NCBI GenBank assembly: GCA_946626595.1
Contig: CAMOUQ010000007.1
Span: 1-52,843, forward strand
Length of the DNA: 52,843 nt
Reading direction: 5' to 3'
Source of the DNA: an uncultured Prevotellaceae bacterium
Lineage (GTDB): Bacteria; Bacteroidota; Bacteroidia; Bacteroidales; Bacteroidaceae
Shown here one piece after another: positions 24,302-33,403 of this stretch. The translations under genes and the position numbers were made by a program. Within the stretch, counting starts at the first letter, position 1, and each line of letters starts with the position of its first letter. The notes under the pieces were generated by a model, which was not told the DNA's origin, ran no database searches, and worked only from the letters and a program-made list of their open reading frames with translations.

Positions 24302-26515
24302 TTACTTTTGTCCCAACCAGCGTTCGAGCCACTGGAAGTAGGTGCGCTGCCAGAGTATGCCGTTCTGAGGTTTCAGCACCCAGTGGTTCTCGTCGGGGAA
24401 GATGAGAAGCTGTGCCTCGATGCCACGCATTCGGGCTGCGTTGAAGGCCGACATGCCTTGAGTGGCATTGATGCGGTAGTCCTTCTCGCCGTGAATGCAG
24501 AGTATGGGTGTGTCCCACTTGTCGACGAAGCGGTGGGGCGAGTTGTCGTAGGTCTTGGCAGCCCGTGCGGTGCGGTCCTTGTTCCAGTAGGCATCGTCGT
24601 ATTCCCAGTTAGAGAACCAGTTCTCCTCGGTCTCGGTGTACATAGCCTCGAGGTTGAAGGCACCGTCGTGGGCAATGAAGCACTTGAATCGTCCGTCGTG
24701 GTGACCGGCCAGATAGTAGACTGAGAAACCACCGAAGGATGCACCTACGGCACCCATGCGGTCCTTGTCGACATAGGGCAGATTGGCTGCAGCATCGTCG
24801 ATGGCTGCCAGATAGTCCTGCATGCACTGGCCAGTCCAGTCACCCGAGATTTGCTCTTGCCAAGCCAAGCCGAAGCCGGGCAGGCCGTGACGGTTGGGGG
24901 CAATGACTACGTAGCCCTGGGCGGCCATTATCATGAAGTTCCAGCGGTACGACCAGAACTGCGAAACTGGGCTCTGCGGTCCACCTTCGCAGAAGAGCAG
25001 GGTGGGGTACTTCTTCGAGGGGTCGAAGTGGGGCGGCTTGATAATCCAGTAGTGCATATCCTCACCCGTCGTGGTCTTTATCCAACGCGGTTCGGATGAG
25101 CCGGCTGCTATCTGTGAGAGGATGTGGTCGTTCTCGTGGGTCACCTGCTTGATGTCGGCGACGGTGTCATTTCCGACAGTGCAGAGATAGAGGTCGGCAG
25201 GGTGCATGTAGTCGTGGCGTTCCAGGAGGAGAGATACTCCATTGCCTGCTTCGTCCGAAGCGGCGGGAACGAGTTGCAGCGAACCGAAGTCGGCCTGGTA
25301 GTTGCTCAGCTGCTTAACGTTGCCCTCCAGGTCTGTGCGATACAGATTCTCCGTAGCGTGCCAAACGCCTAAGAAGTAGAGCGTCTTGCTATCCGAAGCC
25401 CAGCAGAAGTCGTCGACGTTAGAGTCGAACGTCTCCGTGACGTATTGCTTGGTGTCCTGTTGAAGGTCGTAGATGCACAGACGCATACGGTCGGCCTCGT
25501 AGCCGTCGCGCTCCATAGAAGTCCAAGCGACGTAGCGGCCATCGGGCGAGAACTTGGGGTTCTGGTCGTAACCAACGTTGCGGTCCTTCAGGTCTACGTC
25601 GGTGTTTACGTATTGGTCTTTGAGTGTCTTGGTCGGGTCGAGCAGGTTGTCACACTCGTATGGCAGACATCCGTCGGGCACGACGCCAAACTCACTGCAG
25701 TCCTTGCAAAGATTCACAGTGTTGTCGAGGCTTCCGCTTTCCACATCATAGAGGAAGATGTCGCTGTCGGTGCTTACGCTATATGCCAATCCAGTCTTTG
25801 TTCGGCATGTGAATGCAATGTGTTTTGAGTCGGGACTCCATGCCAGTTGCTCTACGCCGCCAAAGGGCTCCATGGGGCACTCGTAGGGCTGCCCCTCCAG
25901 AATATCCTTTTCCTCATTCGTTTCCAGATTGAGCACGAAGGGGTGGGGGATGCTCTCAACGTAGTGGTCCCAGTGGCGATACATGAGGTCGTTGACGACG
26001 CGGCCAGTGGATTTAGGCAGGTCGGCAGGGCGTTCGGCTATGATGTCGTGGAACGGCACCTGCTTTATGATTATAACTCTCTTCTGGTCGGGCGAGAAGA
26101 GAAAACCCTCCACCTCACCGTCAGTCTTTGTCAACTGCTTGCGGGCCTTTCCCTTCGCATTCATGGTCCATACGTCGCCCTTGCAGGCAAAAGCCAGTTT
26201 GTCGTTGGAAAGCCATACGGGGTCGCTGCCGAGTCCGAGCAGGGTGCCGTCCTTCTCTCCATTCAGGGGGGCAACATAGATGACAGCATTGCTGCGGTTC
26301 TCTTCCACACTGTAGTAGCTGACCTGATAGGCCACCTGCTTGCCGTCGGGCGACAGACTGTATGCACCTATGCGGCCCATGGCCCAGAGGGCTTCGGGAG
26401 TCATGACATCACTCTCCAGCTGGATGTCGCTACGCAGGATTAATTTCTCGTCTTCTTTAGTACAGGATGCCATGATGCTCACTGCTAAAAGGATAAGGGT
26501 TTTAAATGTTTTCAC
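24302..26515 (-). CDS. S9 family dipeptidyl peptidase (DPP5-like lipoprotein)
   Basis: A 737-residue serine peptidase that probably releases dipeptides in the periplasm. The start MKTFKTLILLAVSIMASCTKE carries a lipobox (Cys18). Residues about 40-440 form a WD-like beta-propeller (SPDGKQVAYQVS, FSPDQKRVIII, WSPDSKHIAFT, FSPDGRYVAWTS); the alpha/beta-hydrolase follows with Ser593 (GASFGG), Asp679 (GEKDYRI) and His711 (ENHWV). The family S9C/DPP5 is best supported by the C-terminal region. It is the last gene of a likely yidC-DUF1846-peptidase operon. Amino acids from peptides are a major carbon source in asaccharolytic relatives; here it complements glycan use. Confidence 0.93.
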   Translation of the reverse strand: MKTFKTLILLAVSIMASCTKEDEKLILRSDIQLESDVMTPEALWAMGRIGAYSLSPDGKQVAYQVSYYSVEENRSNAVIYVAPLNGEKDGTLLGLGSDPVWLSNDKLAFACKGDVWTMNAKGKARKQLTKTDGEVEGFLFSPDQKRVIIIKQVPFHDIIAERPADLPKSTGRVVNDLMYRHWDHYVESIPHPFVLNLETNEEKDILEGQPYECPMEPFGGVEQLAWSPDSKHIAFTCRTKTGLAYSVSTDSDIFLYDVESGSLDNTVNLCKDCSEFGVVPDGCLPYECDNLLDPTKTLKDQYVNTDVDLKDRNVGYDQNPKFSPDGRYVAWTSMERDGYEADRMRLCIYDLQQDTKQYVTETFDSNVDDFCWASDSKTLYFLGVWHATENLYRTDLEGNVKQLSNYQADFGSLQLVPAASDEAGNGVSLLLERHDYMHPADLYLCTVGNDTVADIKQVTHENDHILSQIAAGSSEPRWIKTTTGEDMHYWIIKPPHFDPSKKYPTLLFCEGGPQSPVSQFWSYRWNFMIMAAQGYVVIAPNRHGLPGFGLAWQEQISGDWTGQCMQDYLAAIDDAAANLPYVDKDRMGAVGASFGGFSVYYLAGHHDGRFKCFIAHDGAFNLEAMYTETEENWFSNWEYDDAYWNKDRTARAAKTYDNSPHRFVDKWDTPILCIHGEKDYRINATQGMSAFNAARMRGIEAQLLIFPDENHWVLKPQNGILWQRTYFQWLERWLGQK

Positions 26516-26572
26516 GATACCTCTATTTAGTATTAATATGCAATTCTCTCATCCCCCCACTTTGGGGTAGGC

Positions 26573-28036
26573 TTATTTCTTCCGCACAGGGTCGCAGGTG
26601 AGCCCGCAGCCGAGTTTCTTGAATATCTTGCGGTCCACCTCGCTGAGCATGACGGTGGAGTGAACCTGGCAGCCTCGCAGTTGCGGCAACTGTTCGAGAG
26701 CCTTGCGGCACTGTTCGTCGTCCTTCGACAGGACGCTCAGGGCCACCAGTACCTCGTCGGTATGCAGTCGCGGGTTCTTGCCACCCAGGTATTCCGTCTT
26801 GGTCTTCTGCACGGGTTCTATCAGACTTTGGGGTATGAGCTTAACCTCGTGGTCGATGTTGGCCAGATGTTTCGTGGCATTAAGCAGCAGGGCGGCGCTG
26901 CATCCAAGCAGGGGAGACGACTTGGCCGTGATGATGGTGCCATCCTCCAGTTCGATGGCAGCAGAGGAGTGGCCGGTTTCTATCTTGCGCTCGTAGGCTG
27001 CCGTAGTGACGCGGCGGAATGCAGTGGATATCTTGGCTTGGTTGAAGAGCAGGCGTATCTTGCTCACCTCCTTCTCGTTGTCCTCGCCGCGTGCCATTTT
27101 GTTTGTGGCATCGTAGTATCGGCGAATAATCTCGTCTTTCGATGCCTGACTGCATACGTCGTCGTCCGAGATGCAGAAGCCCACCATGTTTACACCCATG
27201 TCCGTGGGCGACTTGTAGGGATTCTCGCCATAGATGCCCTCGAAGAGTGCATTCAGGACGGGGAATATCTCGATGTCGCGGTTGTAGTTGACGGCCGTCT
27301 TGCCGTAGGCCTCCAGGTGGAACGGGTCTATCATGTTCACGTCGTTGAGGTCGGCCGTTGCAGCCTCGTAGGCGATGTTGACGGGATGCTTCAGGGGGAG
27401 GTTCCATACGGGGAAGGTCTCGAACTTGGCATATCCGGCCCTGACGCCGCGCTTGTTCTCGTTGTACAGCTGCGAGAGGCAGACAGCCATCTTGCCACTG
27501 CCGGGGCCTGGTGCCGTGATGATGACCAGTTCGCGGCTGGTCTCCACGTAGTCGTTCTTGCCAAAGCCCTCGTCGCTGGCGATGAGGTCGACGCTGTGGG
27601 GATAGCCGTCGATGAGGTAGTGGACGTAGGAGCGTATGCCCATGCGTTCCAGACGGTGGCGGAATTGGTCGGCGGCGTGCTGACCGTTATAGTGTGTGAT
27701 GACCACCGAACCTACCATGAAGTCGCGATCCATGAATTCCTCCCTCAGGCGGAGCACGTCTTCGTCGTAGGTGATGCCCAGGTCGGCGCGAACCTTGTTC
27801 TTCTCGATGTCCTCGGCCGATACGACGATGACTATCTCCAGCTGGTCCTTGAGCTGGGCGAACATGCGCAACTTGCTGTCGGGCTTGAAGCCGGGCAGCA
27901 CGCGAGAGGCATGATGGTCGTCGAACAGCTTGCCTCCCAGTTCCAGATATAGTTTGCCGTCGAACTGGGCTATGCGTTCGCGGATGTGCTCGCTCTGTAT
28001 CTTCAGGTATTTATCGTTGTCAAATCCTATCTTCAT
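26573..28036 (-). CDS. DUF1846 family protein
   Basis: A 487-residue cytoplasmic protein that matches DUF1846 along its length: MKIGFDNDKYLKIQSEHIR, LYLELGGKLFDD, VVITHYNGQ, a glycine-rich loop APGPGSGKMAVCLSQ, and LLGCSAALLLNATKHL. Structures known for the family show a P-loop-like fold, but the biochemical role is not established. It sits 29 nt after yidC and 57 nt before the S9 peptidase gene, in the same direction. Confidence 0.93.
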   Translation of the reverse strand: MKIGFDNDKYLKIQSEHIRERIAQFDGKLYLELGGKLFDDHHASRVLPGFKPDSKLRMFAQLKDQLEIVIVVSAEDIEKNKVRADLGITYDEDVLRLREEFMDRDFMVGSVVITHYNGQHAADQFRHRLERMGIRSYVHYLIDGYPHSVDLIASDEGFGKNDYVETSRELVIITAPGPGSGKMAVCLSQLYNENKRGVRAGYAKFETFPVWNLPLKHPVNIAYEAATADLNDVNMIDPFHLEAYGKTAVNYNRDIEIFPVLNALFEGIYGENPYKSPTDMGVNMVGFCISDDDVCSQASKDEIIRRYYDATNKMARGEDNEKEVSKIRLLFNQAKISTAFRRVTTAAYERKIETGHSSAAIELEDGTIITAKSSPLLGCSAALLLNATKHLANIDHEVKLIPQSLIEPVQKTKTEYLGGKNPRLHTDEVLVALSVLSKDDEQCRKALEQLPQLRGCQVHSTVMLSEVDRKIFKKLGCGLTCDPVRKK

Positions 28037-28065
28037 CTTGTCTATCTACGATTTACGTTTTCAAA

Positions 28066-29937
28066 TTATCGGTTGCGCATCTTTTGCTGTTCCTCGGCCA
28101 TCTTCTGCATGGCCTCCAGGCGTGCAGCCAGACCTCCCATCTTCTTGGGGTCGTTGGCGTGGCGGTTCTTGTAGTCAATCAGTTGCTGGCGCAACTTGTC
28201 GTCGTCGGTGAAGCGGCGCAGGCCCCACATGATGAGGATGGTGGTCAGTCCGGAGAGAAAGTAGTAGTAGGAGAGACCCGACGAATAGTCGTTGAAGATG
28301 AAGAAGAAGGCAACGGGCATGATGACCATCATCCACTGCATCATCTTCATCTGTGCCTGCTGCTCCTGGCTCATCATGGCGTTGGACTGCTGCTGCCGCA
28401 TGGAAATCCAGGTGTTGATGATGTTGGTGACAGAGAAGAGGAGGCAGAAGATGCTGATGTGGTCGCCAATGAGCCAGATGTCCTTCGACCAGCGGATGAG
28501 GTCGTCGTAGGCCGAGAGGTCGTCGGCCCAGAGGAAACTCTCGCCGCGCAGTTCGATGGCGTTGGGGATGAAGTTGAAGAGGGCAATCCAGATGGGCATC
28601 TGGATGAGTGCGGGCAGACAGCCGCCCATGGGCGAGACGCCGTATTGCGAATAGAGCGACATCATCTCCTGCTGCTTCTTCATGGCATCCTCCTGCTTGG
28701 GATACTTGGCATTCAGCTTGTCGATTTCGGGCTTCAGCACGCGCATGCGGGCCGAGGCCAGATAGCTCTTCTTGGTGGCGGGGTAGACGAGGGCCTTGAC
28801 GATGAGCGTGAGCAAGAGGAGCACGATGCCCATGTTCAGACCGAAGCCCGTGAGCCAGTCGAAGAGGTAGAGGATGAAGAAACGATTGATCCACTTCACG
28901 ATAGGCCAGCCGAAGTAAACCAGGTTCTGGAGTTTCAGGTTCTTGTCCGAGAGGCTCAGTCGGTTGGTAGCCTTCAGGGTGTGGAAGTCGTTGGGGCCCA
29001 GGTAGAACTGCAGTTCGGTGGGTTGCTTGCCCGTGGGGTCGAACTGGGTCTGCATCTGTGCCGAGTAGAACTTCATGTATCCGCTGTTCTTCTCCTGCGG
29101 CGTGCTGGTGAGCGTGGCGTTGCGGAAGTCCTGGTGGGCAATGATGATGGAGGAGAAGAACTGGTCCTTGAAGTCAATCCAGTCGAGCGTCTTATCTATC
29201 TCCTTCGTCACATCCTTCATCTCGTCCAGCTTCTTCGTTCCCTTATCCTTTACTTTATAGGTGAGAGCGGCATAGCGGTTTTCGAAGGTTCCTCCCTTCT
29301 CCTGCTGGCGTATGCGGTTGGTCCAGGTCAGGTCGAGCGTCTTCATAGACGGGGCGAAGAGACTGCTGAGTCCCTCGCTCTCGACTATGCAGTCGAGCAT
29401 GTACGACTCTTTAGTCAGGTGGTAACGAATCCTCAGTTCTCCGTTGCCGATGGCGGCCGACAGCGTCAGGCTGCTGTCCGTCTGTTCGGTGGGCTGGAAG
29501 TAGATTTCGTCGCTCACGATATTTTCGTTCTTGCCCTCCATAGCGTAGGCCAGGTGGCTGTCCTCCTTCGAGAGGAGCACGACGTTCTGCTTCTCCTGGT
29601 CCTTGTATTGCTTCAGCTGTGCGCTTTCCACCACGCCGCCCAGAGTGGAGATGCCCACCGAGAGCAAATCGTTCTGCAGCGTGATGGTCTGCTGGCTGCC
29701 CTGCCTGGCGGCAAAGAGTGCCGAAGTGCTGTCGGCGAAAGCCTTGGCCTTGGTCTTCTGTTCGGCTTTTATGGCCTCCTTGTCCAGTTTGGCCTGCATC
29801 TTGGCCTGCTCCACTTGGGCTATGCTGTCCTGGCGTTGCATTTCGGCCAGTTGCTCGGCACTGGGGCGGCTCCACCACGAGAAACCAATCAATACTATGG
29901 CAATGAGTACGAATCCTGTAATTGTGTTTTTGTCCAT
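28066..29937 (-). CDS. yidC: Membrane protein insertase YidC
   Basis: Inserts and folds inner-membrane proteins, alone or with SecYEG. The 623-residue protein is the Gram-negative form: N-terminal membrane helix (TGFVLIAIVLIGFSWW), a large periplasmic beta domain (about 80-350) and the conserved five-helix core at the C-terminus (GIVLLLLTLIVKALVYPATKKS, GVSPMGGCLPALIQMPIWIALF, IMPVAFFFIFNDYSSGLSYYY). The end is basic with a predicted helical tail (LEAMQKMAEEQQKMRNR) that could contact ribosomes. It is the first gene of the minus-strand unit and diverges from the DUF3078 gene. Confidence 0.98.
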   Translation of the reverse strand: MDKNTITGFVLIAIVLIGFSWWSRPSAEQLAEMQRQDSIAQVEQAKMQAKLDKEAIKAEQKTKAKAFADSTSALFAARQGSQQTITLQNDLLSVGISTLGGVVESAQLKQYKDQEKQNVVLLSKEDSHLAYAMEGKNENIVSDEIYFQPTEQTDSSLTLSAAIGNGELRIRYHLTKESYMLDCIVESEGLSSLFAPSMKTLDLTWTNRIRQQEKGGTFENRYAALTYKVKDKGTKKLDEMKDVTKEIDKTLDWIDFKDQFFSSIIIAHQDFRNATLTSTPQEKNSGYMKFYSAQMQTQFDPTGKQPTELQFYLGPNDFHTLKATNRLSLSDKNLKLQNLVYFGWPIVKWINRFFILYLFDWLTGFGLNMGIVLLLLTLIVKALVYPATKKSYLASARMRVLKPEIDKLNAKYPKQEDAMKKQQEMMSLYSQYGVSPMGGCLPALIQMPIWIALFNFIPNAIELRGESFLWADDLSAYDDLIRWSKDIWLIGDHISIFCLLFSVTNIINTWISMRQQQSNAMMSQEQQAQMKMMQWMMVIMPVAFFFIFNDYSSGLSYYYFLSGLTTILIMWGLRRFTDDDKLRQQLIDYKNRHANDPKKMGGLAARLEAMQKMAEEQQKMRNR

Positions 29938-29977
29938 ATCCTTTATTTAGTTTTTTTGATGTATACACGTATTTAAG

Positions 29978-30022
29978 GCGCAAAGATAAGCATTTATTTG
30001 CAAATTATTCGTATCTTTGCGC
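29978..30022. promoter_or_regulatory. Divergent yidC / DUF3078 promoters in an 11-bp inverted repeat
   Basis: GCGCAAAGATA (29978-29988) and its exact complement TATCTTTGCGC (30012-30022) face each other. Each contains a Bacteroidota -7 element TATCTTTG, one for yidC (minus) and one for the DUF3078 gene (plus). Neither has a good -33 TTTG. Confidence 0.65.
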
Positions 30023-30039
30023 AAAATTATATTCACGAT

Positions 30040-31398
30040 ATGAAGAAATACTTATGGATGTTGCTGAGCCTGGTATTTACACCATGCCATGCACAAGAGT
30101 CTGTAACAGACAGTGTCGCAGGACGATATGCCGACGTTGTGGACAAATATAACCAGGCTCTGGGTAAGCTGGTGCAAGAGCGCGCGGAGACGAACGACGA
30201 GTTTCAGAAGAATCCCGAAAAGACGCAACTGAACCCTTACTTCTATCGCCTGATAACTCCTGCTGCCTACTACGGCCGCTCGACCCACCAGGTGATGGGC
30301 ATCGACTGGACGCAGACGGGTGACGGACTCTTCCAGCAGTCGCCCACGTTGAACATGGCCGAGGCCACCGACTACGCCCTCGCCAACCTCTATTCGCGCA
30401 ACCCCGGACTGGTGAGCTGGACGGAGGAGAGGCTGATGTCGGAGGCTGCCCTGCGCAAGGACATCAAGGCCCCGGTGAAGGCCGTAGAGTCGAAGTTGTC
30501 GGACAAGGCCGTTGTGGTAGACCTGGGGTCGGATGTGCCCGACAATGTAGCCATCGTGGCTAAGAAGCCAAACTTCTGGAAACTGAAGGGAAGCACATCG
30601 CTGCAGTTCACTCAGTCGTACTTCTCCGAAAACTGGTACCAAGGTGGCGAGAACAACTACGCCGGACTGGGCATGGTGACCCTGGAGGCCAACTACGACA
30701 ACAAGCAGCGCGTACAGTGGGACAATAAGTTGGAACTGCAGCTCGGATTCCAGACGGCGCAGAGCGACACCTGCCACACCTTCCGCGTGACGAGCAACCT
30801 CATGCGTCTGACCTCGAAGATTGGTTACAAGGCCGCCAAGAACTGGTTCTATACGGCTCAGGCAATGGCCTACACACAGCTGTACCCCAACTACGAGAAG
30901 AACTCCGACAAGGTGATTGCCGACTTCACGTCGCCTTTCTACTTCAACCTCTCTGTCGGTATCGACTATAAGCTGAAGAAGGACCGATTCGACCTCTCCG
31001 TCTACCTTTCTCCCGTGGCCTACAACATGTGTTGGGTGGACCGCAGCAAGTACGACATACGTCCGCGCTACGGTATGGAGAAGCGCGACGACGGAACCTT
31101 CCGCAGCACGTATCACAAGTATGGTCCCAGTGTGACGGTGAACACCAAGGTGAAGATTATGAAGAACGTAAGCTGGACGAGCCGCTTCTACGTCTTCGGT
31201 AACATCTTCGACAACAAGCAGGACATGTACGTCAACGTCGAATGGGAAAACACCTTCGACTTCACCATCAACAAGTATCTCTCTGCCAAGTTCTTCTTCT
31301 ATCCCAAGTTCGACAACAGCAGCGACAAGTACAAGAAGGGTCGCCACTACTTCATGCTGAAGGAATGGCTCAGCCTGGGTCTGAACTACAACTTCTGA
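30040..31398 (+). CDS. DUF3078 outer-membrane protein
   Basis: A predicted outer-membrane beta-barrel protein of 452 residues. The signal peptide is MKKYLWMLLSLVFTPCHAQ. A helical and polar segment (residues about 25-175) is followed by regular amphipathic strands from SLQFTQSYFSENWYQGGENN to the end, which closes with LSLGLNYNF, a terminal Phe as usual for barrel proteins. The frame is open from 29998, but that start overlaps the promoter, so the ATG at 30040 is chosen. Function of the family is unknown. It converges with engB, 13 nt apart. Confidence 0.85.
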   Translation: MKKYLWMLLSLVFTPCHAQESVTDSVAGRYADVVDKYNQALGKLVQERAETNDEFQKNPEKTQLNPYFYRLITPAAYYGRSTHQVMGIDWTQTGDGLFQQSPTLNMAEATDYALANLYSRNPGLVSWTEERLMSEAALRKDIKAPVKAVESKLSDKAVVVDLGSDVPDNVAIVAKKPNFWKLKGSTSLQFTQSYFSENWYQGGENNYAGLGMVTLEANYDNKQRVQWDNKLELQLGFQTAQSDTCHTFRVTSNLMRLTSKIGYKAAKNWFYTAQAMAYTQLYPNYEKNSDKVIADFTSPFYFNLSVGIDYKLKKDRFDLSVYLSPVAYNMCWVDRSKYDIRPRYGMEKRDDGTFRSTYHKYGPSVTVNTKVKIMKNVSWTSRFYVFGNIFDNKQDMYVNVEWENTFDFTINKYLSAKFFFYPKFDNSSDKYKKGRHYFMLKEWLSLGLNYNF

Positions 31399-31411
31399 CC
31401 CGGGCCGGGGC

Positions 31412-32026
31412 TCAAGGCCGGGCCTCTTCCCGATACGAATTGTTGATTTCCTCGATGTAGCTGAGCACTTCGTCGCGACCATCGCCGGTCTCGGCACTCG
31501 TCACAAAATAGGGGGGCAGTTCTTCCCACTGCTCCTCTAATTTATTTATAAACGTGCGCACGTTGGTGAGTGTCTTGGCCCGGCTCTGCTTGTCGGCCTT
31601 CGTGAAGACGATGCAGAAGGGTATTCCGTTCTCACCCAGCCACTCGATAAACTTCAGGTCGATGCGCTGCGGCTCCAGTCGGCTGTCGATGAGCACAAAC
31701 AGATTGGCCATCTGCATGCGGCCCAATATGTAGCGCCGAATCATTTCCACCAGCTTGTCCTGCTCCTTTTTGCTGCGTTTGGCATACCCGTAGCCAGGCA
31801 GGTCCACAATGTACCATTTGTCGTTAACCATGAAATGGTTGATGAGCATCGTCTTGCCCGGCATCGATGAGGTCTTGGCCAGGCCCTTCCTGCCGGTCAG
31901 CATGTTGATGAGGCTCGACTTCCCCACATTGCTCCTTCCGATGAAGGCATACTCAAATTCCTTGCTCTGAGGACATTGGGTGACGTCAGCACTGCTGATG
32001 GCAAATTCGGCTTTCTTGATAATCAT
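31412..32026 (-). CDS. engB: Ribosome biogenesis GTP-binding protein EngB (YsxC/YihA)
   Basis: An essential-type GTPase needed for assembly of the 50S ribosomal subunit. The 204-residue chain has all G motifs: GRSNVGKSS (G1), a conserved MPGKT (G2), [11 protein letters not shown] (G3), TKAD (G4) and TSAETG (G5). The start at 32026 ([15 protein letters not shown]) is preferred over 32056 because the longer frame would begin within the promoter. The C-terminal codons lie in a GC-rich stretch that also overlaps a weak inverted repeat. Confidence 0.97.
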   Translation of the reverse strand: MIIKKAEFAISSADVTQCPQSKEFEYAFIGRSNVGKSSLINMLTGRKGLAKTSSMPGKTMLINHFMVNDKWYIVDLPGYGYAKRSKKEQDKLVEMIRRYILGRMQMANLFVLIDSRLEPQRIDLKFIEWLGENGIPFCIVFTKADKQSRAKTLTNVRTFINKLEEQWEELPPYFVTSAETGDGRDEVLSYIEEINNSYREEARP

Positions 32027-32045
32027 GTTTTTCTCGTTTTGCGTG

Positions 32046-32077
32046 CAAAGATACAACGAAGGATTTTAATATGCAAA
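32046..32077 (-). promoter_or_regulatory. engB promoter
   Basis: On the minus strand: -33 TTTG (32074-32077), 20 nt, -7 TATCTTTG (32046-32053), then the start codon 20 nt further. This rules out the longer frame. Confidence 0.75.
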
Positions 32078-32201
32078 CGGAAGGTCTTTTTTCGGTTAAA
32101 ATAATATCTAAAACAATAACGTTCATGTTCAAATTTACGTTATTCGCAATGTTGATGAGAAAATAATTGCACTGAAATACCATAACTTAGAAAAGTTTTT
32201 A

Positions 32202-32209
32202 TACCTTTG
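32202..32209 (+). promoter_or_regulatory. -7 promoter element of the AraC-family gene
   Basis: TACCTTTG, followed by CGCC, 27 nt before the ATG at 32236. No clear -33 at the expected spacing. Confidence 0.55.
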
Positions 32210-32235
32210 CGCCAAGGACAAGAAAACTCACCCCG

Positions 32236-33141
32236 ATGAAACGAAAAATCAAGAACACCGAGGCGGTTAGGAATTTAAATCTGGCTGCAGAGAATTTATC
32301 GAATCCCCTGGTCGGATTTACCGATGGGGGCGACTTCGCAGTTTCTAAACACATCGGCGACATTGTGGGTGACGACGTCATACGCTTGCAGATGAATCTC
32401 ATCATTCTCTGCTCCAAAGGCACCCTCCGCGTGGCCCTCAACGGAAAGGAGATAGAGATCAGTGCCAACGAGGTTCTTGTCTGTCCTGCCAATGCGCTGT
32501 TTGTCAAGTATGATCAGAGTGCCGACTGCGAGCTGAAGACCATGAGCCTCTCCGACAGGCTCATCTATACCATGCTGGGCAACCGCCTGGACGTGTGGAT
32601 AAAGAACGTCTACATCGACAACGTCTACAAGCTGTCGCTGACGGAATCCGAAACTCGCCGCATGGCCCTCTATAGCCAGCTGAGCCATTCCATCATCGAG
32701 GATGCCGACATCGAGTACCGTTCCGACCTGGTGCGCACGCAGCTCGAGGCCCTCATGCTTGAACTCTGCGGGCGCCTGGCCACGCTGTCCGGACAGCAGA
32801 AGACCAAGTCGTCCTACTCCAAGGTACTCTTCTACAAGTTCCTCACGGCCCTGTCTTCGGCAACCGTCAAGCGCAAGCCCGTCATGGCCTACGCCAGCGA
32901 ACTGGCCATCACGCCCAAGTACCTCTCCTTCATCTGCTTCAAGTACAGCGGATGCACGGCACTGGAGTGGATTGACAAGTTCGTGATGGAGGATGCCCGC
33001 TACTACCTGAAGACGACCAACATGTCCATCAAGGAGATAGCCACTCGCCTCGGCTTCCCCAACAATTCGTTCTTCGGGCGCTACATTGTTCGCCATGTAG
33101 GCATGTCGCCCATCAACTATCGTCGTTCGCTCAAGAGCTAA
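32236..33141 (+). CDS. AraC-family transcriptional regulator
   Basis: A 301-residue regulator. The N-terminal part (about 40-125) looks like an AraC-type cupin sensor (GTLRVALNGKEIEISANEVLVCPAN). The C-terminal pair of helix-turn-helices is clear: ASELAITPKYLSFICFKYSG and, in the second, MSIKEIATRLGFPNNSFFGRYIVRHVGMSPINYR. The ligand and targets are unknown. It stands alone, between engB (divergent) and the amidase gene; the repeats downstream at 33197-33287 could be binding sites or unrelated. Confidence 0.92.
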   Translation: MKRKIKNTEAVRNLNLAAENLSNPLVGFTDGGDFAVSKHIGDIVGDDVIRLQMNLIILCSKGTLRVALNGKEIEISANEVLVCPANALFVKYDQSADCELKTMSLSDRLIYTMLGNRLDVWIKNVYIDNVYKLSLTESETRRMALYSQLSHSIIEDADIEYRSDLVRTQLEALMLELCGRLATLSGQQKTKSSYSKVLFYKFLTALSSATVKRKPVMAYASELAITPKYLSFICFKYSGCTALEWIDKFVMEDARYYLKTTNMSIKEIATRLGFPNNSFFGRYIVRHVGMSPINYRRSLKS

Positions 33142-33196
33142 TCCCCCCATTTTCCTCCCTTATATATGGTCCTCGCCCAGGCATAGTATCGCCTGG

Positions 33197-33287
33197 GCTC
33201 CAACCTTACTATTGTCTCGGCTCCAACCTTAGTATTGTCTGAGCTCCAACCTTAGTATTGTCTGAGCCCCGTCGACGTATTGTCTGA
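33197..33287. repeat. 23-bp tandem repeat, three copies plus a degenerate fourth
   Basis: Units start at 33197, 33220 and 33243 with consensus GCTCCAACCTTAGTATTGTC; the fourth at 33266 is decayed. The core AGTATTG recurs beyond the array, at 33339 (AGTATTGCGTC) and inverted at 33316 (GCAATACT), where it can pair. The region lies between an AraC regulator and the amidase promoter. Confidence 0.8.
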
Positions 33288-33354
33288 TTTGGGGTGATAC
33301 GGAGCCTCGGCGCAAGCAATACTGAAAGTTTCAGAAAAGTATTGCGTCTTCCGC

Positions 33355-33385
33355 TTTGCTTTTTCAATCTTTTTTTATAAATTTG
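33355..33385 (+). promoter_or_regulatory. Promoter of the amidase-mlaD-dnaA unit
   Basis: -33 TTTG (33355-33358), 19 nt, -7 TAAATTTG (33378-33385), then the amidase ATG at 33404. Probably serves the amidase and MlaD-like genes and perhaps dnaA. Confidence 0.7.
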
Positions 33386-33403
33386 CACTGCTTTTATGCG
33401 CCT

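Noticed and set aside
28084..29976. Long plus-strand frame of 630 codons opposite yidC
   Set aside because: Antisense shadow with Leu/Val/Gly-rich low-complexity product; yidC is certain.
31395..31430. GC-rich inverted repeat as a terminator between DUF3078 gene and engB
   Set aside because: Pairing is imperfect and no T run follows on either strand.
30052..31497. Minus-strand frame of 481 codons opposite the DUF3078 gene
   Set aside because: Antisense shadow that also runs into engB; no start signal.
33197..33287. Possible CRISPR array
   Set aside because: Units are directly adjacent with no spacers, and no cas genes are near.
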